A stretch of DNA of 5,492 bases from Candidatus Methylomirabilota bacterium (GTDB taxonomy: Bacteria > Methylomirabilota > Methylomirabilia > Methylomirabilales > Methylomirabilaceae): NCBI GenBank assembly GCA_028869615.1, contig JAGWRQ010000146.1:1-5492 (forward strand), read 5' to 3'. Positions within the stretch are counted from its first letter, which is position 1. Each line of letters starts with the position of its first letter. A program made the translations under genes and the position numbers. This document shows positions 1 through 5,228 of this stretch, piece after piece. The notes under the pieces are model-generated. The model was not told the DNA's origin. It searched no databases and was given only the letters and a program-made list of their open reading frames with translations.

Positions 1-41
1 ACTCAGGCTCCGGATAGCCGCCCAGCCGCGCCGTTTTTCCC

Positions 42-70
42 TTGTCTTCTCAACAATCCATCTGTATACT
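42..70 (+). promoter_or_regulatory. Candidate sigma70-type promoter of vapBC
   Basis: A -35-like TTGTCT (42-47, 4 of 6 consensus bases) is separated by exactly 17 bases from a -10-like TATACT (65-70, 5 of 6). Transcription would begin near base 77, leaving a leader of about 38 bases before the antitoxin ATG. The position, the spacing and the palindrome immediately downstream support it. No transcript data are available, and the housekeeping sigma consensus of this organism is assumed. Confidence 0.55.
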
Positions 71-78
71 TTTTAATA

Positions 79-106
79 TAGACTAGTCTAAGACCAGTAT
101 GACTGG
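79..106. promoter_or_regulatory. Candidate vapBC operator: two adjacent inverted repeats
   Basis: TAGACTAGTCTA at 79-90 is a perfect 12-bp palindrome. It is followed at once by a second inverted repeat, CCAGT (94-98) / ACTGG (102-106), with a 3-base centre. Both lie between the predicted transcription start and the antitoxin ATG, and the second overlaps the ribosome binding site. Antitoxins of type II systems, usually in complex with the toxin, commonly bind such palindromes to repress their own operon, so this is the best candidate autoregulatory site. Binding itself is inferred. Confidence 0.5.
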
Positions 107-109
107 AGG
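105..109 (+). promoter_or_regulatory. Ribosome binding site of the antitoxin gene
   Basis: GGAGG lies 5 bases before the ATG at 115. It fixes the antitoxin start and overlaps the right arm of the inverted repeat at 94-106, so occupancy or folding of that repeat could also affect translation. Confidence 0.75.
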
Positions 110-114
110 CATTC

Positions 115-354
115 ATGAAAAGCATCGGAGCGTATGAGGCGAAAACGCATCTGTCTGAACTGCTAGAGCGTGTCGCCAAAGGGGAGAAGATCACGATCAC
201 CAAACACGGCGTCCCGGTCGCTACATTGCAGCCTGCGGATGCCGCGAAGAAGACCCCCGTGCGGGAAATCATCGACCAGATGAAACGATTCCGCAGCGAG
301 CACCGTCTCGGCGGGCTGTCAATCCGGGCCATGATTGAGGAAGGCAGGCGTTGA
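115..354 (+). CDS. vapB: VapB-type antitoxin (Phd/YefM family)
   Basis: This 79-residue protein is the antitoxin of a type II toxin-antitoxin pair. It should bind and neutralise the adjacent PIN-domain RNase and repress the shared promoter. Residues 1-40 match the Phd/YefM N-terminal DNA-binding fold: a start of the form MKSIGAYEAKTHLSELLERV, then a basic turn and the strand pattern ITITKHGVPVATLQP. Residues 50-79 form the charged C-terminal toxin-binding tail, ending in the common LSIRAMIEEGRR-type pattern. The length is typical of the family. The ATG at 115 has a good Shine-Dalgarno. The stop (352-354) overlaps the toxin ATG by one base (TGATG), implying translational coupling. The family assignment is by pattern recognition. 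The symbol reflects the pairing with a PIN toxin, not proven orthology to a named VapB. Confidence 0.88.
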   Translation: MKSIGAYEAKTHLSELLERVAKGEKITITKHGVPVATLQPADAAKKTPVREIIDQMKRFRSEHRLGGLSIRAMIEEGRR

Positions 355-788
355 TGCCCGCGCGATTCGTCGTCGATACCTCAGTCGTCATGGCGTGGTG
401 TTTTCGCGATGCCGGAAACCGCTACGCTGATGCCGTCCTTGAGAGCCTCGAAACCGGCGAGGCCCTCGTTCCTGCCATCTGGCCCCTTGAAGTCGGTAAT
501 GTCCTGCTCGTAGCGGAGCGCAAGAAACGTCTCAGCGAGGCGTCACTGATTCGCTTTCTCGCCCTGCTCCGTAATCTGCCAATTACAGTCGAGCAGGAGA
601 CCCCTGATCGAATGCTAACGGAAATCGTTTCACTGGCGCGGGCACATCATCTTTCAACCTATGACGCATCCTATCTCGATCTCGCCATGAGGCTGGGACT
701 ACCAATCGCCACGCAGGACGCCCTTTTGGCCAAAGCCGCAAAGACCTGCCGAATCCCCGCCTTCGATCCGGCCTCCGCCCAATCATGA
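354..788 (+). CDS. vapC: VapC-type toxin, PIN-domain endoribonuclease
   Basis: This 144-residue PIN-domain protein is probably an Mg2+/Mn2+-dependent RNase that cuts tRNA or rRNA when free of antitoxin. The PIN acidic residues are all present: Asp8 in FVVDTSVVMAW, Glu46 in WPLEVGN, Asp104 in STYDASYLDLA and Asp122 in ATQDALL. The spacing and total length are normal for VapC, so the toxin looks intact. ATG 354 overlaps the antitoxin stop by one base. An in-frame TTG at 351 would add one residue and is less likely. A purine-rich AAGGCAGG (341-348) lies just upstream. The gene converges on the minus-strand DUF35 gene with 3 bases between stops, and no intrinsic terminator is visible there, so its transcript probably runs antisense into the metabolic cluster. 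The cellular target cannot be read from the sequence. Confidence 0.92.
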   Translation: MPARFVVDTSVVMAWCFRDAGNRYADAVLESLETGEALVPAIWPLEVGNVLLVAERKKRLSEASLIRFLALLRNLPITVEQETPDRMLTEIVSLARAHHLSTYDASYLDLAMRLGLPIATQDALLAKAAKTCRIPAFDPASAQS

Positions 789-791
789 CCG

Positions 792-1358
792 CTACGCCGG
801 GACGAAGTAGACATCGGTCGGCTTGAACTTGGAGAGACGGCGGAATTTCGCCCGAACCTTCATCCCGACCCAATCCAGTGAGGGGATCTGCGGATCGACC
901 CCAAGCAGCCGCGAGAGAAACAGGGTATCGACACCAGGCCACTGCACCAGGATCAGCACAAAGGGAGTTTCCTTCAGGAACTCCTCGCTCCCGAAGTAAC
1001 AGACCGTAAAGGTATGGACCGCACCGATTTGCGGCAGTTCGAACCAGTCGCACTCGGTGCCGCAATCCATACAGTGCAGCTTGGGCGTCCCGTATTTGTA
1101 TCCGCACTTGGTACAGACAGTTCCCAACAGCTTGCCGTTGGCCAGACCGGCAAAGAACGGGGAGTCCTGCCCGTAGCTGTGGAGATAGTCGATCTGATAC
1201 GGCTGTTTGATGAGGATGGGTGCCATGGTTTTGAGCTGGGCCAGGTCCGTGGGGAACGGGACATTGAACAGGATCGTCCCGTCGTCGGTCTCGGGCAATG
1301 CGACAGGCTCTTCATTGGGTGGCTTTGGATTCGATCTCCCGCGTTTGGCACTCGCCAT
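792..1358 (-). CDS. DUF35 zinc-ribbon / OB-fold protein, probable thiolase partner subunit
   Basis: This 188-residue protein belongs to the DUF35 family: a short helical segment (about 58-75, with FFAGLANGKLLG), a rubredoxin-like zinc ribbon with Cys82, Cys85, Cys96 and Cys99 (CTKC...CMDC), then an OB-fold of about 105-188. Proteins of this type bind beside thiolase-superfamily enzymes: in the archaeal thiolase/HMG-CoA synthase complex as a CoA-channelling scaffold, in ChsH2-Ltp2 as a required aldolase partner, and as BbsA with the thiolase BbsB. Here it lies 167 bases downstream of a thiolase-like gene on the same strand, so it is most likely that protein's partner. The first 45 residues, starting with a basic Lys/Arg/Pro-rich stretch, make it longer than a minimal DUF35 protein. 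The ATG at 1358 is preceded by GAGGAGGGAG. The direct reaction role is inferred from the family. Confidence 0.85.
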   Translation of the reverse strand: MASAKRGRSNPKPPNEEPVALPETDDGTILFNVPFPTDLAQLKTMAPILIKQPYQIDYLHSYGQDSPFFAGLANGKLLGTVCTKCGYKYGTPKLHCMDCGTECDWFELPQIGAVHTFTVCYFGSEEFLKETPFVLILVQWPGVDTLFLSRLLGVDPQIPSLDWVGMKVRAKFRRLSKFKPTDVYFVPA

Positions 1359-1367
1359 CGTTTGCTC

Positions 1368-1372
1368 CCTCC
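1368..1372 (-). promoter_or_regulatory. Ribosome binding site of the DUF35 gene
   Basis: On the minus strand, GGAGG within GAGGAGGGAG sits 9 bases before the ATG at 1358. This is a strong site and supports translation independent of the thiolase gene upstream. Confidence 0.7.
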
Positions 1373-1384
1373 TCAGAAAATAGC

Positions 1385-1412
1385 CGTCAGCGATCAGCGC
1401 TCAGCCGTCAGC
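1385..1412. repeat. Four tandem heptads NNTCAGC
   Basis: Four uninterrupted 7-base units, CGTCAGC (1385-1391), GATCAGC (1392-1398), GCTCAGC (1399-1405) and CGTCAGC (1406-1412), share TCAGC and vary at the first two bases. Degenerate units flank them: AAATAGC (1378-1384) and CTCGGCC (1413-1419). The array lies in the leader between the thiolase and DUF35 genes. Short TCAGC-heptad arrays recur between genes in some bacterial genomes (recalled, not checked). No function is known to me. Confidence 0.75.
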
Positions 1413-1419
1413 CTCGGCC

Positions 1420-1465
1420 AAATCCCCTCTTTCCCCCCTTTGCTAAAGGGGGGTTGGGGGGATTT
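1420..1465. repeat. C-run/G-run hairpin, probable dispersed repeat element
   Basis: An imperfect inverted repeat has an inner stem of 9 bp (TTT/AAA and CCCCCC/GGGGGG, 1433-1441 with 1445-1453) around a GCT loop, an internal bulge (1428-1432 against 1454-1457) and an outer stem of 8 bp (AAATCCCC 1420-1427 with GGGGATTT 1458-1465). This resembles the widespread intergenic elements of AAATCCCCC...GGGGGATTT form. On the transcribed minus strand it is not followed by a T-run, so it is not a typical intrinsic terminator, but the RNA would fold strongly upstream of the DUF35 ribosome binding site. Confidence 0.75.
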
Positions 1466-1504
1466 TCGTGTACCGTGGTGAGGCCCATGGCCCCATGGGG
1501 TGTT

Positions 1505-1525
1505 CCTCTGGTGAAGCGGCAGAGG
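1505..1525. repeat. Short hairpin directly after the thiolase stop
   Basis: CCTCTG (1505-1510) and CAGAGG (1520-1525) can form a 6-bp stem with a 9-base loop, beginning at the base right after the thiolase stop on the minus strand. No U-tract follows it, so it might protect or weakly attenuate the transcript rather than terminate it. A 6-bp stem may also arise by chance. Confidence 0.3.
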
Positions 1526-2836
1526 TCAGGCCCTCTCCATGATGCTCACGGTGACGTACGTCCCGGTGCCGGCGTGGCTGTGAATCGCCCCACGCCGTGC
1601 CCCTTTGACCTGCAGCCGGTCGTTACCGAAGTGCTTTTTAATACTTCCCTGCAGTTGCCATAAGGCGAAGACCGCTTGCATCAGGCCGGTTGCCCCCACC
1701 GGATGGCCGCAGGCGATCAGACCTCCAGAGGGGTTGACGGGAAGCGTCCCGGGCTTCTTGAGCGCCAAGCCGTAGTCGAGGTTAGGCAAAAAGGGGTTCC
1801 CCTCCTCCGCCCATCGACCACCCTCCCCGTACTTGCAGAGGCCCATATCCTCGTAGGTCTGGATCTCGGAGGAGGTATAGGCGTCGTGCAACTCGATGAA
1901 ATCCAGTTCCTTGATCGGATGAGTGATCCCGGCCATCTCGTAGGCCAGCTTGGAGGCCATCCGGCCTGCCCGAAATGAGTGGACGCCAGGGTACTTGAGA
2001 CCACGGTAGTCGCTGGCCCGCTCATGCGAGAGCAGCAACACCTTGCGATGGGGCCGATCAGCCATCCGCATGGCGTCGGTCCCGCGGCCGACGCCAACAA
2101 TCTTGGCCGGCTTGAGCCGCTTGCCGCTCGCCTTCTCCAGCCTGTTCACGCCCTCCTCGCTGGCCAGAATCGTGGCTGCCGCCCCGTCGGACATGACGCA
2201 GATATCCAGGCGCGTCAGTGGCCAGGCCACCATCGGCGCGCGACGCACATCTTCAATTGTGAGGAGCCTTCGCTTCTGGGCATAGGGGTTGTGAAAGGCG
2301 TTGTTGTGATTCTTCACGGACACATGGGCCATCTGCTCGACGGTCGTGCCGAACTCCTGCATGTGTCGGACCACCATCATCGCGTAGTAGCCGCTGTAGA
2401 AGCCCCCCACCGGGTAGTCGAAGCTTACGTCGGAGGCCAGGGCGATGAATTCGTTGCCTTTCCAGGTATTGACGTGGGACATCGTCTCGAAGCCGTAGGC
2501 CACGCAGACATCCATGAGGCCGGAGGCCACCGACTTCCAAGCCTCCTGAAAGCAGAGACCGCCGGTGGCGCCTCCCCCTTCGACCCGGTGGCTCGGCTTC
2601 GGACAGAGCCCCAGGTAGTCCTGCACCATAATGCCCGACATCAACTGCCGCTGAAAATGGTCAGAGAAGTACGATGCGACCGAGCCATCAACGATCTCAA
2701 CAAACCGGGGATGCTCAAGCCCAAGGTCCTTGAGGGCATAGTCGTACGCCTCCTTCACCATCGGTTGGAAAGTAACATCCGGCCTGGCCTTGGCAAATTT
2801 GCTCACACCTCCCGAGACCATGTACACCGGCCGCAT
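1526..2836 (-). CDS. Thiolase-superfamily protein lacking the nucleophilic cysteine
   Basis: This 436-residue protein is a cytoplasmic member of the thiolase superfamily (SCP2/archaeal-type thiolases, often annotated acetyl-CoA acetyltransferase or lipid-transfer protein). Visible landmarks in order are the N-terminal strand MVSGGVSKFAK; the nucleophile loop at 84-95 (RVEGGGATGGLC); WPLTRLDICVMSDGAAA (205-221); ELHDAY (315-320), equivalent to the HDAF/NEAF motif; NPSGGLIACGHPVGATG (368-384) with His378; and a C-terminal HSHAGTGT (419-426). Where thiolases have E-x-x-C-x-S-G, this protein has E86-G-G-G89-A-T-G, so Gly89 replaces the nucleophile. Cys95, six residues later, is not at that position. 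Classical thiolysis is therefore doubtful, and a retro-aldol role as in Ltp2, or a structural role, is possible. The DUF35 gene downstream is the probable partner. The ATG follows AGGAGGT closely. Confidence 0.87.
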   Translation of the reverse strand: MRPVYMVSGGVSKFAKARPDVTFQPMVKEAYDYALKDLGLEHPRFVEIVDGSVASYFSDHFQRQLMSGIMVQDYLGLCPKPSHRVEGGGATGGLCFQEAWKSVASGLMDVCVAYGFETMSHVNTWKGNEFIALASDVSFDYPVGGFYSGYYAMMVVRHMQEFGTTVEQMAHVSVKNHNNAFHNPYAQKRRLLTIEDVRRAPMVAWPLTRLDICVMSDGAAATILASEEGVNRLEKASGKRLKPAKIVGVGRGTDAMRMADRPHRKVLLLSHERASDYRGLKYPGVHSFRAGRMASKLAYEMAGITHPIKELDFIELHDAYTSSEIQTYEDMGLCKYGEGGRWAEEGNPFLPNLDYGLALKKPGTLPVNPSGGLIACGHPVGATGLMQAVFALWQLQGSIKKHFGNDRLQVKGARRGAIHSHAGTGTYVTVSIMERA

Positions 2837-2959
2837 CGAGACCTCCTCTTTTGGTAGCAGGACTACATCCAGCCTGGTTTGCGCGGCTGGAATTCACCTC
2901 TTAAGACCCGAGATATACCTCATATAGAATCTGGAGAATACTTATTAACTACTCGTATC
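2837..2959 (-). promoter_or_regulatory. AT-rich spacer with a weak candidate promoter for the thiolase/DUF35 genes
   Basis: This 123-base gap is clearly richer in A+T (about 2890-2959) than the surrounding coding DNA. On the minus strand, TTAATA (2948-2943) and TATATG (2926-2921), 4 of 6 matches each with a 16-base spacer, could be a -35/-10 pair. A near-palindrome with one wobble pair, GAGATATACCTC (2910-2921), lies at the same place and could be an operator. A 6-bp inverted repeat, CCAGCC/GGCTGG (2869-2874/2885-2890), is also present without a T-run. The composition is plain to see. The promoter and operator calls are weak. Confidence 0.3.
2842..2846 (-). promoter_or_regulatory. Ribosome binding site of the thiolase-like gene
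   Basis: On the minus strand, GGAGG within AGGAGGT lies 5 bases before the ATG at 2836. This near-perfect site supports the chosen start. Confidence 0.75.
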
Positions 2960-3373
2960 TTAAGCTTTATTTCTGATGCCTTGTTTCACGAACTCGACTG
3001 CTTCGGTCGTGGTCGTGCCTGGCGTGAAAACGGCGGCGAGCCCGGCTGCTTTCAGTTTCGGGATGTCGCCGGTAGGGATTGTGCCGCCACCAAAGACGAG
3101 GATGTCATCGACCCCACGCTCCTTGAGCAGATCCATGACCCTTGGGAACAGGTACATATGCGCGCCGGAAAGACAGGACATGCCGATGGCGTCCACGTCT
3201 TCCTGGATGGCCGCGGTCACGATCATCTCCGGGGTCTGCCGAAGCCCGGTGTAGATGACCTCCATCCCGGCGTCGCGGAAGGCCCTGGCGATGACCTTGG
3301 CGCCCCGATCGTGCCCGTCAAGGCCAGGCTTGGCGATCAGCACCCGGATCTTTCGATCCCGTTCCCTTTCCAT
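2960..3373 (-). CDS. B12-binding small subunit of acyl-CoA mutase
   Basis: This 137-residue protein is a stand-alone cobalamin-binding domain, the small subunit of a split methylmalonyl-CoA mutase-family enzyme. The base-off/His-on signature is complete: Asp19-x-His21-x-x-Gly24 in LDGHDRG, with His21 the lower axial cobalt ligand, then Ser66-x-Leu68 (MSCLSGAH) and Gly95-Gly96-Gly97 (VFGGGTIP). The rest follows the Rossmann-like fold to [13 protein letters not shown]. The length is close to that of known free small subunits such as IcmB of isobutyryl-CoA mutase. ATG 3373 is chosen because AGGAG lies 6 bases upstream. A TTG at 3397 in the same frame would add eight residues but has no convincing ribosome site. 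It should pair with the large subunit encoded 144 bases upstream. An unusual repeat element separates the two genes. Confidence 0.93.
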   Translation of the reverse strand: MERERDRKIRVLIAKPGLDGHDRGAKVIARAFRDAGMEVIYTGLRQTPEMIVTAAIQEDVDAIGMSCLSGAHMYLFPRVMDLLKERGVDDILVFGGGTIPTGDIPKLKAAGLAAVFTPGTTTTEAVEFVKQGIRNKA

Positions 3374-3379
3374 TTCATG

Positions 3380-3384
3380 CTCCT
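3380..3384 (-). promoter_or_regulatory. Ribosome binding site fixing the small-subunit start
   Basis: AGGAG on the minus strand lies 6 bases before the ATG at 3373. It decides for this start over the TTG at 3397. It is 17 bases past the end of the inverted-repeat element, so it stays accessible if that element folds. Confidence 0.7.
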
Positions 3385-3401
3385 GTATACCACGCAATCA
3401 G

Positions 3402-3489
3402 GTCATTGCGAGCGACCAACGGGAGCGCGGCAATCTCACCGTTCTTGCGCTACGAGATTGCTTCGGTCGCTACGCTCCCTCGCAATGAC
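3402..3489. repeat. 88-base imperfect inverted repeat (two 36-base arms) between the mutase subunit genes
   Basis: Two arms of equal length (3402-3437 and 3454-3489) flank a 16-base loop. The outer 11 bp pair perfectly (GTCATTGCGAG with CTCGCAATGAC), as do the inner 8 bp (GCAATCTC with GAGATTGC). Between them, GCGACC (3412-3417) and GGGAGCG (3421-3427) have complements GGTCGC (3465-3470) and CGCTCCC (3473-3479), but in transposed order, so both cannot pair in one nested stem. Each arm also holds ATTGC and GCAAT and can fold on itself. The TCATTGCGAG/CTCGCAATGA core matches a dispersed intergenic repeat seen in many unrelated bacteria (recalled, not searched). No T-run follows on the minus strand. 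Confidence 0.85.
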
Positions 3490-3517
3490 GGCGGTGAGAG
3501 GGCATTCGAACCAATGA

Positions 3518-5212
3518 CTAAATGATCGATGGCTCCTTATACTCGCCCCAGACCTCGCGAAAGATATCCATGATTTCGCCCAAGGTCGCGTAGGCCCGAA
3601 CCGCGTCAAGAATCCTCGACATCAACAGATCCTTTCCCCATGGCTCGTTCCCGGCGGCAGCCTGACCAAGCGCCTCGAGCGATCGCGCTACCACCGCCCT
3701 GTCGCGCGAGCGGCGAAGCGCTTGTAAGCGTTCGATCTGTCGCGTCTCGGCCTCCCGGTCGATGGTGAGAGTCGGGATCGGCACTTCTTCGTCCGCCGTA
3801 AATCGATTCACGCCAACGATGATCTTCTCGCCCCGTTCGATGGCCTGTTGATACGCGTAGGCGGCATCGGCGATCTCGCGCTGGGGGAAGCCCTTCTCGA
3901 TCGCCCGGATCATCCCGCCCAGATCCTCGATCCGTCGGAAGTACTCCCAGGCCCCCTCCTCCATCTGATTCGTCAATGTCTCGACGTAATACGAGCCGGC
4001 CAGCGGATCGACCGTATTGGTGACGCCGCTCTCATGCGCGATGATCTGCTGCGTCCGCAGCGCAATGGTGGCGGCTTCTTCCGTCGGGAGCGCCAACGCC
4101 TCGTCCATGGCGTTGGTGTGCAGCGATTGCGTACCACCCAGGACAGCGGCCAGCGCCTGGATCGCGACCCTGATGATGTTATTACGCGGCTGCTGGGCGG
4201 TGAGGGAGCACCCGGCCGTCTGGGCATGCGTCCGCAGCAGCCAGGAACGGGGATCTTTCGCCCCGAACCGCTCCCGCATGATCCGAGCCCACAGCCTTCT
4301 GGCCGCCCGGAACTTGGCCACTTCCTCGAACAGGTCGTTGTGGCAATCGAAGAAGAAGGAGAGGCGCGGGGCAAACGCGTCGACCTCAAGACCCGCCTTG
4401 ATCGCCTCCTCAACATAAACCATCCCATCGGCGAGCGTAAAGGCGAGCTCTTGTAATGCGGTGGCCCCCGCCTCCCGGATATGGTAGCCGCTGATACTGA
4501 TGGTATTCCAACGCGGCAGGTGCTGCGCGCCGAACAGGATCGTGTCGGTCACCAGCCGGACCGAAGGTTCGATCGGATAGATATACTCTTTCTGCGCGAT
4601 GTACTCCTTCAGGATATCGTTCTGGATCGTGCCGCCAATCTGATGGTACGGGACGCCCTGTTTCTCGCAGACGGCGATATACATCGCCCACAAGACTGAG
4701 GCGGGAGAGCTGATCGTCATAGAGGTCGTGACCTCACCGAGCGGAATACCCTCGAACAGCGTCTCCATGTCGGCGAGCGAATCGATGGCGACGCCGCACT
4801 TGCCCACCTCCCCGGCCGAAGAGGGGTGATCCGAATCGTATCCCATCAAGGTCGGCAGATCGAAGGCGGTGGACAGCCCCATCTGGCCCTGCTCGAGCAG
4901 ATATTTGAACCGTCGGTTGGTTTCGGCAGCGGTGCCGTACCCGGCGAACATCCGCATGGTCCAGAGCTTGCCACGGTACATCGTCGGCTGAACCCCGCGG
5001 GTGTAGGGGTAGTCGCCGGGAAATCCAAGCTCCCTCAGGTAATCCCATTCGGACAGGTCGGCCGGTGTGTAGAGGCGCTGAACCGGGGTCATGGACGCGG
5101 TGGTGAAGCGCTCGGCCCGTTCAGGGGTCTGAGCGAGGGTAGGCTTCAGCGTCTCGGCCTCCCATCGCGCCTTCTCTTGCTCGATCCGCTTCAGATCCTT
5201 CTGCTCGGACAT
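3518..5212 (-). CDS. Acyl-CoA mutase large subunit, methylmalonyl-CoA mutase family, isobutyryl-CoA mutase-like
   Basis: This 564-residue protein is the substrate-binding large subunit of an adenosylcobalamin-dependent carbon-skeleton mutase. A TIM barrel spans about 50-400, followed by a helical C-terminal part with no B12 domain, which is encoded separately downstream. Family motifs are strong: [17 protein letters not shown] (76-92), [19 protein letters not shown] (112-130), [12 protein letters not shown] (193-204) and [10 protein letters not shown] (240-249). By good fortune the numbering coincides with the Propionibacterium shermanii enzyme: Thr77, Thr85, Arg87, Ser114, Gln197, Tyr243 and His244 are kept, but Tyr89 is Phe and Arg207 is Gln. 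That Phe/Gln pair is the one reported for isobutyryl-CoA mutase, and the size resembles IcmA. 2-Hydroxyisobutyryl-CoA mutase is unlikely, since its Ile and Asp are Phe89 and Ala116 here. ATG 5212 is preferred over GTG 5227. The gene starts 16 bases after the CCG-protein stop. Confidence 0.93.
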   Translation of the reverse strand: MSEQKDLKRIEQEKARWEAETLKPTLAQTPERAERFTTASMTPVQRLYTPADLSEWDYLRELGFPGDYPYTRGVQPTMYRGKLWTMRMFAGYGTAAETNRRFKYLLEQGQMGLSTAFDLPTLMGYDSDHPSSAGEVGKCGVAIDSLADMETLFEGIPLGEVTTSMTISSPASVLWAMYIAVCEKQGVPYHQIGGTIQNDILKEYIAQKEYIYPIEPSVRLVTDTILFGAQHLPRWNTISISGYHIREAGATALQELAFTLADGMVYVEEAIKAGLEVDAFAPRLSFFFDCHNDLFEEVAKFRAARRLWARIMRERFGAKDPRSWLLRTHAQTAGCSLTAQQPRNNIIRVAIQALAAVLGGTQSLHTNAMDEALALPTEEAATIALRTQQIIAHESGVTNTVDPLAGSYYVETLTNQMEEGAWEYFRRIEDLGGMIRAIEKGFPQREIADAAYAYQQAIERGEKIIVGVNRFTADEEVPIPTLTIDREAETRQIERLQALRRSRDRAVVARSLEALGQAAAGNEPWGKDLLMSRILDAVRAYATLGEIMDIFREVWGEYKEPSII

Positions 5213-5217
5213 CCTCG

Positions 5218-5223
5218 CACCCC
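5218..5223 (-). promoter_or_regulatory. Probable ribosome binding site of the mutase large-subunit gene
   Basis: GGGGTG on the minus strand lies 5 bases before ATG 5212. A second purine stretch, GAGGTG (5230-5225), overlaps the upstream stop and contains the alternative GTG start at 5227, which would add five residues. The site is not a perfect Shine-Dalgarno, so the start is likely but not certain. Confidence 0.45.
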
Positions 5224-5228
5224 GCACC

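Noticed and set aside
583..1107. Minus-strand open frame of 174 residues over the end of vapC and the DUF35 gene
   Set aside because: It overlaps two well-supported genes in another frame and has arginine-rich, motif-free sequence.
1385..1412. CRISPR array
   Set aside because: The units are 7 bases with no spacers, so this is a short tandem repeat and not a CRISPR.
1420..1465. Intrinsic terminator for the thiolase-like gene
   Set aside because: The hairpin is strong, but no T-run follows it on the minus strand and its sequence resembles a dispersed repeat. Called as a repeat instead.
1483..1500. GCCCATGG and the palindrome CCCCATGGGG as an operator
   Set aside because: A 10-bp palindrome in GC-rich DNA downstream of the thiolase-like gene has no positional link to a promoter and may be chance.
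1979..2857. Long plus-strand open frame (292 residues) opposite the thiolase-like gene
   Set aside because: It has low-complexity His/Arg/Gly-rich composition, no family motif and no ribosome site, and it lies wholly antisense to a gene with clear superfamily motifs. It is an antisense shadow common in GC-rich DNA.
3374..3397. TTG at 3397 as the start of the B12-binding subunit
   Set aside because: The ATG at 3373 has AGGAG six bases upstream and gives the usual small-subunit length. The extra eight residues are not family-like.
2879..3517. Plus-strand open frame of 212 residues across the small-subunit gene and the inverted repeat
   Set aside because: It lies antisense to the B12-binding gene and translates the dispersed repeat at its end. 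No recognisable domain.
3848..4456. Plus-strand open frame of 202 residues opposite the mutase large subunit
   Set aside because: Antisense shadow without motifs or a ribosome site. The opposite strand encodes highly conserved mutase motifs.
3518..5212. 2-hydroxyisobutyryl-CoA mutase assignment for the large subunit
   Set aside because: As I recall the HCM active site, it has Ile and Asp at positions equivalent to 89 and 116. Here these are Phe89 and Ala116, which fits isobutyryl-CoA mutase better.
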